A program made the translations under genes and the position numbers. This document shows positions 1 to 6,329 of a DNA stretch of 32,371 nt, one piece after another (the stretch's first letter is position 1; each line of letters starts with the position of its first letter). Source of the stretch: Methylacidiphilales bacterium (GTDB lineage: Bacteria > Verrucomicrobiota > Verrucomicrobiia > Methylacidiphilales > UBA1321); assembly GCA_021272315.1 (NCBI GenBank), contig JAJSLI010000091.1, positions 1 through 32,371 of the forward strand, in the 5' to 3' direction. A model generated the notes under the pieces. The model worked only from the letters and a program-made list of their open reading frames with translations. It did not search any database and was not told where the DNA came from.

Positions 1-32
1 TTTTCCGACGGCCTGCCGTCGCTGGAAAGAAC

Positions 33-67
33 GTCATCCTGAGCGGAGCGAAGCGGAGTCGAAGGAT
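33..67. repeat. REP-like dispersed repeat unit
   Basis: The stretch begins GTCATCCTGAGCGGAGCGAA and ends GTCGAAGGATC. Its outer ends, ATCCT and AGGAT, are complementary. From memory, sequences of this type (CATCCTGAGCG...GAAGGAT) recur as dispersed intergenic repeats in many bacterial genomes. Only this one copy lies in the window, so repeat status is inferred from resemblance, not from counting copies. Confidence 0.45.
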
Positions 68-91
68 CACTTGGGAGCGCCCCCTGTTCCT

Positions 92-110
92 CGCGAAATT
101 TTATTTCGCG
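92..110. repeat. Perfect hairpin, 8-bp arms
   Basis: CGCGAAAT (92-99) and ATTTCGCG (103-110) are exact reverse complements separated by the loop TTT. It is the first of three tight hairpins with 3-nt loops in the 100 bp downstream of the PEP-CTERM gene. No T-run follows in the direction of that gene, so it looks more like part of a palindromic repeat than a classical terminator. Confidence 0.6.
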
Positions 111-142
111 CTTACTCCAACGGCTATTCTCGCATCGGGATC

Positions 143-157
143 GGCAATGAAATTGCC
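143..157. repeat. Perfect hairpin, 6-bp arms
   Basis: GGCAAT (143-148) and ATTGCC (152-157) pair exactly around the loop GAA. It lies between two stronger hairpins and belongs to the same palindrome cluster. Confidence 0.5.
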
Positions 158-167
158 TCAGCAAGTG

Positions 168-192
168 CGTTCCCAAGTGAAACTTGGGAACG
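168..192. repeat. Perfect hairpin, 11-bp arms, REP-like
   Basis: CGTTCCCAAGT (168-178) and ACTTGGGAACG (182-192) pair exactly around the loop GAA. The TTGGGAACGAGG edge resembles a widespread class of bacterial palindromic repeats, as I remember them. Part of the left arm (171-179) could instead pair with CACTTGGGA at 68-76, giving a larger alternative fold. It ends 14 bp from the stop codon of the PEP-CTERM gene and may help stop or protect that transcript. Confidence 0.6.
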
Positions 193-205
193 AGGGATGT
201 CAGAT

Positions 206-1147
206 TCAACCCCGTGCCCGGCGCGAGTGCCCGCGCCAAAAAGCCAGCAGACCCAGACCACCCAGCGCCATCACCCACGTCGAAGGCTCGGGAACGGCTG
301 AGATCGCGATGCCACTTGGATCATCCAACCCCGAGATCAGGTCAGCGTTCACCAAGGCTCCCGAGGTGGTGTATTCGCCAACCGTGTCGTTCTGATAATT
401 CGTGACATACAAATCCGACCCCGAAACCGCGATGCCAGCCGGGTCGGTCAACCCCGAGATCAACGAGGCGTTCACCGTGGCTCCCGAGGTGGTATATTCG
501 CCGATCGTGCCACTACCATAGTTTGCGACAAACAGGTTCGATCCCGAAACCGCCATGCTGAGTTCTACATTCAATCCTGAAATCAGGTCCGTGTTCACGG
601 TTGCCCCCGAGGTGGTGTATTCGGCAATCGTGTCGTTGCCCAGACCAACGAATAGGTCCGATCCAGATACTGCAATGGGGTAGGGGAGTTGCAATCCCGA
701 GATAAGCGAGGTGTTCACCGTGGCTCCCGAGAGGGTGTATTCGCCAACGGACCCATTATTGGCGGGCTCGGTGCCGGTATTACTGACAAATAAGTTCGAT
801 CCGGACACCGTTATGTCCCAGGGGTTATTCAACCCCGAGACGAGCGAGGCGTTCACCGTAGCCCCCGAGGTGGTGTATTCGCCAATCGTATTATTGTTAT
901 GGTTCACGACAAACAGATCCGATCCAGATATCACGATGCCAGTGGGACCATCTAACCCCGAGACCAATGAGGTATTGATCGTTGCTCCCGAGGTGGTGTA
1001 TTCGCCAACCGAGCCGTTGGTGGTGTCATACGCGCCGTAGTTTGTAACAAAAATCTGCGCGTGGGCGGCGCTGATCGGGAACAGGCTAAGCACGGCGGCG
1101 AACAGCCCACCAATCCGGTGTCTGGAGATGACCTTGGATGATCTCAT
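206..1147 (-). CDS. PEP-CTERM surface protein with six beta-propeller-like repeats
   Basis: Predicted exported protein of 313 residues, ending in a PEP-CTERM sorting signal: VPEPSTW, then a short hydrophobic segment (VMALGGLGLLAFW), then a basic tail (RGHSRRARG). In this family an exosortase recognises that signal and releases the protein to the envelope or exterior. The N terminus has a signal peptide (GLFAAVLSLFPISAAHA). The body is six repeats of about 40 residues, each carrying a variant of GEYTTSGATVNASLISGL followed by a GIAVSGSDLFV-like strand, which suggests a small six-bladed propeller. I chose the ATG at 1147; an in-frame GTG at 1171 would add eight residues, but neither start has a clear ribosome site. 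The gene stands alone, and the likely sorting enzyme is encoded at 27400-29016. Ligand and function are unknown. Confidence 0.9.
   Translation of the reverse strand: MRSSKVISRHRIGGLFAAVLSLFPISAAHAQIFVTNYGAYDTTNGSVGEYTTSGATINTSLVSGLDGPTGIVISGSDLFVVNHNNNTIGEYTTSGATVNASLVSGLNNPWDITVSGSNLFVSNTGTEPANNGSVGEYTLSGATVNTSLISGLQLPYPIAVSGSDLFVGLGNDTIAEYTTSGATVNTDLISGLNVELSMAVSGSNLFVANYGSGTIGEYTTSGATVNASLISGLTDPAGIAVSGSDLYVTNYQNDTVGEYTTSGALVNADLISGLDDPSGIAISAVPEPSTWVMALGGLGLLAFWRGHSRRARG
340..1012 (-). repeat. Six degenerate intragenic repeats of about 117-139 bp
   Basis: The stretch (plus strand) CCCGAGGTGGTGTATTCGCC recurs near 358, 481, 606, 722, 861 and 984 with a few changes. These are the DNA form of the six protein repeats. 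The high identity between units suggests recent duplication or gene conversion, and copy number may vary between strains. Confidence 0.75.
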
Positions 1148-1282
1148 AACCGCGCGGGAATATTTAGGCACAAGGGCGCCATATAAAAAGCCCTATTATG
1201 TCCGCGTTGTGGGAACGCCTTTTCCCGTGTCCGGTCAATCGCCTCTCCTGAGCGCGATGCCACCCCTCATCCCCGCGCCAGC

Positions 1283-1423
1283 CTACCGCCGCCCCGAAAT
1301 GAAATTAAAGATGAGCACGACGAGGGCGATCACCAAAAGCAGGTGGATCAGGCCCCCGCCGATGTGACCGATGAAACCGAGCAACCAAAGAATGACCAGC
1401 ACGACAACAATGGTGTAAAGCAT
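1283..1423 (-). CDS. Small lmo0937/DUF5670-type membrane protein
   Basis: A 46-residue protein that starts MLYTIVVVLVILWLLGFIGH and ends FNFISGRR. Two hydrophobic segments are separated by a short glycine-rich turn (HIGGGLIH). This is the characteristic make-up of the DUF5670 (lmo0937) family: MLYTI start, WLLG, a glycine-rich link with a central His, and a basic end. The start is supported by AAGGAG about ten bases upstream of the ATG. The family's function is unknown, though members are often linked to stress conditions. It lies between the PEP-CTERM gene and the sensor kinase on the same strand, with its own spacing. Confidence 0.8.
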   Translation of the reverse strand: MLYTIVVVLVILWLLGFIGHIGGGLIHLLLVIALVVLIFNFISGRR

Positions 1424-1581
1424 GATAATTTTCTCCTTAATAAGGGTTGAATCGGAACCGACACTTCAACTTAGCAGAACGCCGTGATATGCAAAGAAAA
1501 CCGCCGCGCACGGCGCCATAACTGGAAAAAAACCGGGCCAGCTACGCTTTCCCCAAGGAAATAAGAGGGCGGGCCGCCTGC

Positions 1582-4500
1582 TCACGCTTCGTCCAAAGTG
1601 GCGCGCAGGGTTTTTAGCAAGGTTCCCGCCGTGTAGGGTTTTGTCAGGAAGTGTTTCACGCCCGCCTTGGACGCTTTCGCCACGTCGGCATTCGCATTCA
1701 GACCGCTCACGGCCACGATCTTGATTTCCGGATTGATTCGCATCAGGGCGTGGATCGTGGCCGGACCGTCCATGATCGGCATCATCATATCGGTGAGAAC
1801 GGCGGCGATTTCATTCCGATGCTGCGCATAAATGACCACGGCATTTGCCCCGTCTGCCGCGGTTAAAATCCGGTAGCCGAAGGCCTGCAACGTCTGGCTG
1901 GTGATGGTGCGGATGGAGGCTTCGTCATCGACCACCAAAATGGTCTCGCCGTTTCCCCGCGGCAAGCCGGCCAGTTCCTTTTGTTTCTCCTGCGCCGCGG
2001 ACGACGTTTCCATCGCGGGAAGATACACATCGAACGTCGTGCCTTTGCCCGGCTCGCTGGAAACGTTGATGATTCCCTCATGGCTCTTCACGATCCCCAT
2101 GACGGTCGACAGGCCCAGACCCGTGCCTTTGTGAATGTCCTTGGTGGTGAAGAAGGGATCAAAAATTTTCTTGATGATGTCCGGCGGCATCCCCGTTCCC
2201 GAATCGGTCACGCTGAACTTCACGTAACGCCCCGGTTTGGCCTCGGTTTGCATCGCGGCGTACTGTTCATCCAGCGCGCAGTTTTCGACGCTGATGGTTA
2301 AACTGCCGCCGTTCGGCATCGCGTCCCGGGCATTCACGCAAAGATTCAGGAGGATCTGGTGCATCTGCGTCGGATCACCCGGAAGCGTCCACGTATCGTC
2401 CGGAATGGAGAACTGCAAACGAAGGTTTTTCGGGAAGGTGCCCTGGATGATGTTTTCCAGGTCCTTCAACAGGTGTTTCGGCTGGACTTCGATTCGCTCG
2501 CCTTCCACGCCGCGCGCAAACGAGAGGACCTGCCGCACGATGTCCGCGCCCCGTTTGGCGCTTACTTCAATCGTCTCGAGGATTTTCGTGGCCTGCGGTT
2601 TGTCCGACATGCCCTTGAGAAGGTCGATGGACATCATGATCGGCGCCAGGATGTTGTTCAGGTCGTGCGCCACACCCCCGGCCAGGGTGCCGATGTTTTC
2701 CATGCGCTGCGCCCGCATGAACTGGGCTTCGATCTTCTTCCTCTCCGTGATGTCGGTATTGATCGCCAGCACCGATTTGGGACGCCCGTCCTGGTCGCGA
2801 ATGAGCGTCCAGCGCGATTCGATGGTAAGCTCGCGCTTGTCCTTGGTGAAGTGCTTGAGTTCCCCGTTCCATTCGCCCTCGCTGACCGCCACGCGGTAGG
2901 ATTCTTCCAAGGCTTTCAGATCGGCATAAAGAATATCGTCGTGATACTGGCCGACGATTTCCCGGCTTGCCCAGCCGTACAGGCGCTCGGCCCCTTTGTT
3001 CCAAAAAAGGATTTTCCCTTTGAGGTCGCGAACAAAGATCGCGTCACGCGCCTCGTCCAAAAACGCCGCCTGTTCCACAATTTGCGCCTCGGCCCGTTTG
3101 TACTGGGTGATGTCGCGAAAGGCCCAGATTCTCCCATAATATTTCCCGTCCTTGCCTCGGACGGGCGCCGAGTAGCGGTCAAAAAATTTCCCGTTGATGA
3201 GTTCAAGCTCATCATGGCTGACTTCGTCCGGATGAGCATAAAGATAGGCGACTTTTTTGGCAAATTGCGGCGGATGTTTTATCTGTTCGGTAACCCACTG
3301 GAGTTCCGATCTATCGTCAGGTTCATCGGCAAGTTGCCGGGGAATATTCCATAAATCGACCATCCGTTGGTTTTGCAGCACTTTCTTCCCTTCGTTGTCC
3401 ACGACCAGGATTCCATCAAGGGCCGAATGGACCTGGGCCTCGAAGAACGCGGTTTTCCAGAGAAGTTGTTTCTCGGCTTCCTTGCGCTCGGTTATGTTGC
3501 GCGCGATGGCTTGGATATACGGTTCACCACCCAGTTCAAACCGTTGGAGACTTATATCCGTATAGACCGGCGCGCCATCGTGGGGACAGTGCACCCATTC
3601 AAAAAACTGGGGTTCTCCCTCCACCGCCCGTTGGATGATCTCCCTGGCTTTCTCCTCTGAATTGCGGCCATCGGGTTGGATGAGAGGCGAGAAGAGGGTG
3701 GGTGATTGGCCGAGGATCTGCTCGCGCGTCACGCCGAAAAGTTCCAGCCCCCTCGTGTTGCAATCGACGAAGATGCCGTTGTGCAGTATGAAAATACTGT
3801 CGTTGGCCACGTCAAACAAAGTGCGGAATTTGACCTCGCTCTCCTGTAGCGCCACTTCCGCCCGTTTCCGCTCGGTGATGTCCTGGGTGGTCCCGACTAT
3901 CCTTAACGGCCGGTCGGTCGTCTCATCGAAGAAAACTTCTGCCAATTCCTGGACGGTGCGCTCCTCGCCGTTCTTCCGGATGATCCGGTGGACGAGGTCG
4001 TAGGGCTGTCGCTGGGTAATCGCGCCTGCGAGGGCGTTTCGCATCGCCACATGTTCATTTTCAGGAACGAGCCGGGAGATCAACTTCATGCTCGGCTCAA
4101 CCTCACCCGGCTCATAACCGACGATGCGAAACACCTCGTCGGACCAATGCACCGGATTGGTCTCAAGCTCGGTTAAATTCAGCAGGTCCATCTCCCAACT
4201 GCCAACGTGGGCGAGGCGCTGCGCGGCGGCCATGTTGACCATGGACGAAAACTTGGCGACGTCGGCAATCTCAGCCGTCTTCCGTGCCTTCTGCAATTCA
4301 TCGTTGGCTCGGACTAATTCGGCCGTGCGATCCAAGACCCGCAGTTCCAGCTGGGCCTGCTCCAGTCGAAGGGCTTCTTCGGCCTGAAGGCGCACCGCAA
4401 CTTCCCGGCCCATCCGCCAAACCGTGAAAATGCCGATTCCACCTGTCATCAAACCGGCGAGGATGACGATGCTGACGAAGCTCCGCTGGTCGGAGGCATA

Positions 4501-5049
4501 TTCGGCTTTGCTCTGCCGCAGGACTTCTTCGATTTCGCTGACTTCGTGCTGATCGAAGGCATTCCATGCGTTGTGATAGGCGGTGAGCTTGGGCCGGACG
4601 ATGTCTGCCATCATCTGGCGCGCCTCATCGCGTTTGTTTTCGGTCAACAGCAGAGACAGGGCCTGCTTATAACTATCGATGTAAGAGGTCCTTGTCGTCC
4701 GGATTGTGCCAAACAACCGCTTTTCCTCTTCCGACTTCAAGCGGGGTTCGATGCTCTGAACCAGTGCGGAGATGAAATCGGTATTGGCGGCTCGTTGGGC
4801 CAGGAGCTGATTGATTTCATTCTGATTCTCGATCAAAAAAACCTGCAAAATGATACGACCGTTGTCATCGGATCGGCTGAGCGCCTCATGGGACAGTTGT
4901 TCCGTTTCCCAACGATCGTAAACGACGTTCTGAATTTGCACATTGAGTTGGTGCAGGTGGCGAACTCCCTGCCATCCGACAAGGAGAAGCAATACCGCCA
5001 AAATGCAAAAGGCCGCAGATAAACGGCGCGTGATATTAAATGGTTTCAC
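1582..5049 (-). CDS. Hybrid sensor histidine kinase with four PAS domains and C-terminal receiver
   Basis: A membrane-bound hybrid kinase of 1155 residues. Order: TM1 (about 10-30); a helical periplasmic sensor, 4HB/CHASE3-like in appearance (31-187); TM2 (188-213); a coiled coil (215-260); four PAS/PAC units (about 280-388, 400-515, 525-640, 660-765), each closed by a DITERK-like motif; HisKA with GGVAHDLNN, phospho-acceptor His795; HATPase_c with the N box NARDAM and G boxes DSGTGMP and GTGLGLS; and a receiver domain starting ILVVDDEAS with phospho-acceptor Asp1087 and LTKPY. All key residues are present. The GTG start at 5049 is supported by AAAGGA eight bases upstream. No separate response regulator is adjacent, so it is an orphan, and its output partner and signal are unknown. 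The receiver may pass phosphate to an unlinked phosphotransfer protein. Confidence 0.93.
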   Translation of the reverse strand: MKPFNITRRLSAAFCILAVLLLLVGWQGVRHLHQLNVQIQNVVYDRWETEQLSHEALSRSDDNGRIILQVFLIENQNEINQLLAQRAANTDFISALVQSIEPRLKSEEEKRLFGTIRTTRTSYIDSYKQALSLLLTENKRDEARQMMADIVRPKLTAYHNAWNAFDQHEVSEIEEVLRQSKAEYASDQRSFVSIVILAGLMTGGIGIFTVWRMGREVAVRLQAEEALRLEQAQLELRVLDRTAELVRANDELQKARKTAEIADVAKFSSMVNMAAAQRLAHVGSWEMDLLNLTELETNPVHWSDEVFRIVGYEPGEVEPSMKLISRLVPENEHVAMRNALAGAITQRQPYDLVHRIIRKNGEERTVQELAEVFFDETTDRPLRIVGTTQDITERKRAEVALQESEVKFRTLFDVANDSIFILHNGIFVDCNTRGLELFGVTREQILGQSPTLFSPLIQPDGRNSEEKAREIIQRAVEGEPQFFEWVHCPHDGAPVYTDISLQRFELGGEPYIQAIARNITERKEAEKQLLWKTAFFEAQVHSALDGILVVDNEGKKVLQNQRMVDLWNIPRQLADEPDDRSELQWVTEQIKHPPQFAKKVAYLYAHPDEVSHDELELINGKFFDRYSAPVRGKDGKYYGRIWAFRDITQYKRAEAQIVEQAAFLDEARDAIFVRDLKGKILFWNKGAERLYGWASREIVGQYHDDILYADLKALEESYRVAVSEGEWNGELKHFTKDKRELTIESRWTLIRDQDGRPKSVLAINTDITERKKIEAQFMRAQRMENIGTLAGGVAHDLNNILAPIMMSIDLLKGMSDKPQATKILETIEVSAKRGADIVRQVLSFARGVEGERIEVQPKHLLKDLENIIQGTFPKNLRLQFSIPDDTWTLPGDPTQMHQILLNLCVNARDAMPNGGSLTISVENCALDEQYAAMQTEAKPGRYVKFSVTDSGTGMPPDIIKKIFDPFFTTKDIHKGTGLGLSTVMGIVKSHEGIINVSSEPGKGTTFDVYLPAMETSSAAQEKQKELAGLPRGNGETILVVDDEASIRTITSQTLQAFGYRILTAADGANAVVIYAQHRNEIAAVLTDMMMPIMDGPATIHALMRINPEIKIVAVSGLNANADVAKASKAGVKHFLTKPYTAGTLLKTLRATLDEA

Positions 5050-5151
5050 CGACCCGTCCTTTGACTATTTCCAAGGCGAGTTCTGAATGCCCCTTTGCCC
5101 TAACAAGCAAAAATCTTGATGGTTTTTAAGGATAATACGCCAGGAACGTAT

Positions 5152-5183
5152 CCGGCTCTATGGGGTGTTTACCCCATAGCCGG
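5152..5183. promoter_or_regulatory. Long palindrome, candidate operator upstream of sensor kinase
   Basis: CTATGGGGT (5158-5166) and ACCCCATAG (5171-5179) are exact reverse complements around GTTT. Outside them CCGG at 5152-5155 can pair with CCGG at 5180-5183, leaving a two-base bulge. No T-run follows on either strand, so a protein-binding site is more likely than a terminator. It lies about 105 bp upstream of the kinase start, with AT-rich, promoter-like sequence in between. The binding factor is unknown. Confidence 0.5.
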
Positions 5184-5280
5184 GAAGGACATCCCCAAGA
5201 TTCGACAGAGATTAGTTTTGGACGACAAACAAACGGCGACAGGCACGGTTTCCCGGAGAAATGAGAGGACGGGACAACGT

Positions 5281-5298
5281 ATCGCGCTTTTCGCGCAG
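5281..5298 (+). repeat. 18-bp direct repeat, left copy
   Basis: ATCGCGCTTTTCGCGCAG, identical to 5902-5919. The two copies bracket the toxin-antitoxin genes. Inside, GCG and CGC can form a very small hairpin. Confidence 0.65.
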
Positions 5299-5385
5299 CC
5301 ATGATACCGTGGGATGTTCGTTTTGATGGGAAGTCCGGACAAATCGAATCTTGAACCAAGACTCGACGGCGGCTAGGTTAAAACC

Positions 5386-5586
5386 ATGAGTACGGTCGAG
5401 GAAATCGAGTCGGCGGTGAGTCAATTGGCTCCCTCTGATTACGCGAAATTCCGTCAGTGGCTTTCCGATTACCACAATCGCACGTGGGACAAGGGAATGG
5501 AACAGGATGCCCGGTCGGGACGGCTGGACGCCCTGGGCCGGGAGGCGCTCGACGATCTCAAGAACGGCCGCTGCACGGACTTGTGA
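5386..5586 (+). CDS. Antitoxin of a RelE/ParE-type toxin-antitoxin pair
   Basis: A 66-residue acidic protein, start MSTVEEIESAVSQLAP, end NGRCTDL. In its family the N-terminal part is a helical region (here with the YAKFRQWLSDY motif). The C-terminal part (DKGMEQDARSGRLDALGREA) matches the usual toxin-wrapping tail of small addiction-module antitoxins found beside RelE-like toxins. The stop codon overlaps the GTG start of the toxin by four bases (GTGA), so the two are translationally coupled. Autoregulation of the promoter by the complex is typical of such systems and is inferred here. The exact antitoxin subfamily cannot be named with certainty. Confidence 0.8.
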   Translation: MSTVEEIESAVSQLAPSDYAKFRQWLSDYHNRTWDKGMEQDARSGRLDALGREALDDLKNGRCTDL

Positions 5587-5849
5587 CCCACAAGGCCTCC
5601 CGAAAATTCTGGAAGAGCCATGAGGGATTGCCAGAAGACGTCCGGGTCCTCGCCGGCAAGGAGTTTCGCTTGCTCAAGCAGGATGCGCATCACCCCTCCC
5701 TCCAGTTAAAAAAGCTTTCTGGAAGCGATTACTGGAGCGTTCGGATCAACGACAATTACCGTGCGCTGGCCGTTTGTTCGGGTGATGTCTGGGTTTGGTT
5801 TTGGATTGGGCCTCACGACGAATACAGCGCCATCATCAAGAGAAAGTAG
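5583..5849 (+). CDS. RelE/ParE superfamily toxin
   Basis: An 88-residue basic protein. Family features: an N-terminal helix pair (KFWKSHEGLPEDVRVLA), a KLSGSDYWSVRINDNYRALA strand region, as in the L-x-G-x-x-x-W-x-x-R-I-x-x-x-Y-R-A core of RelE-like proteins, then WFWIGPHDEYSAII and a lysine-rich end. Proteins of this fold usually cleave mRNA on the ribosome or poison gyrase; which of the two applies cannot be read from sequence alone. The start is the GTG at 5583, inside the antitoxin stop (GTGA), because upstream in-frame codons lie within the antitoxin gene. The pair is flanked by an 18-bp direct repeat. Confidence 0.85.
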   Translation: MTHKASRKFWKSHEGLPEDVRVLAGKEFRLLKQDAHHPSLQLKKLSGSDYWSVRINDNYRALAVCSGDVWVWFWIGPHDEYSAIIKRK

Positions 5850-6329
5850 GCGTTGGTCCTGATTGACGGTGAATCGGTGCATTCTTTTCCGGGCTCGCGC
5901 CATCGCGCTTTTCGCGCAGGACGCCAAGACAGCGCGTGGCGCGTTGAGGCATGCTTCGGCCAGCGAAAAGCCCGCCCATGATCTCTGCCCAACCCTCCCT
6001 CCCCATGAGTGAACCCATGCTCCACCCCATCGCCGCGCCCAAACGGGCGGGTGCGCTGTTGTACCCCCCAAACACTGATAAAAGTCAGGCCATGACCAGT
6101 AAAGGACCCACAAGGAGCAGTAAAGCTGCACAAAGTCCCACAAAAAAGAGCAGTACCACAGAAAACCAACACGGAATTAAGCAAAATCATGGAAAATCAA
6201 TCTTAAGCTGTTTAACTAAAGCTACTTCAGATTTTAAAAATGGAATAACGAACGTCGCCCGGCAGTCGATGGTGGACTCCGGCCGTAATTTCTCTTTTTC
6301 AGAAACCCTTTTCGCAGTAGGAATGAAGG
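5850..6329. other. Intergenic region upstream of ilvD, partly AT-rich
   Basis: I see no supported gene. It holds the second copy of an 18-bp direct repeat (5902-5919), a short hairpin (CGCCC at 6036-6040 with GGGCG at 6045-6049), and an AT-rich stretch at about 6060-6290. In that stretch CAGTAAAG and CCCACAA each recur. On the minus strand 6088-6186 encodes 33 strongly hydrophobic residues without an ATG. The last 100 bases probably contain the ilvD promoter and leader. I see no leader peptide rich in Ile, Leu or Val codons. Confidence 0.5.
5902..5919 (+). repeat. 18-bp direct repeat, right copy
   Basis: ATCGCGCTTTTCGCGCAG, identical to 5281-5298, 53 bp past the toxin stop. The pair of copies could mark the edges of an inserted module or be copies of a small dispersed repeat. 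Confidence 0.65.

Larger units (their letters stand above)
5050..5385. other. Intergenic region between sensor kinase and toxin-antitoxin pair
   Basis: No convincing gene in this stretch. It holds the upstream region of the divergently transcribed sensor kinase, a strong palindrome at 5152-5183 and the first copy of an 18-bp direct repeat at 5281-5298. The short open frames on both strands overlap each other and show no recognisable protein features. Confidence 0.6.

Noticed and set aside
340..1012. Regularly spaced repeats resembling a CRISPR array
   Set aside because: The repeats are in frame inside a protein, the units are degenerate and more than 115 bp long, and no cas gene is present.
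1500..1581. Possible intrinsic terminator after the sensor kinase
   Set aside because: A T-run is present on the minus strand near 1527-1534, but I find no stable stem directly before it.
2359..3354. A 331-codon open frame opposite the sensor kinase
   Set aside because: Lies within the PAS and HisKA part of the kinase and has no features of its own.
6060..6329. Attenuator with leader peptide for ilvD
   Set aside because: No short frame rich in Ile, Leu or Val codons and no clear terminator-antiterminator pair.
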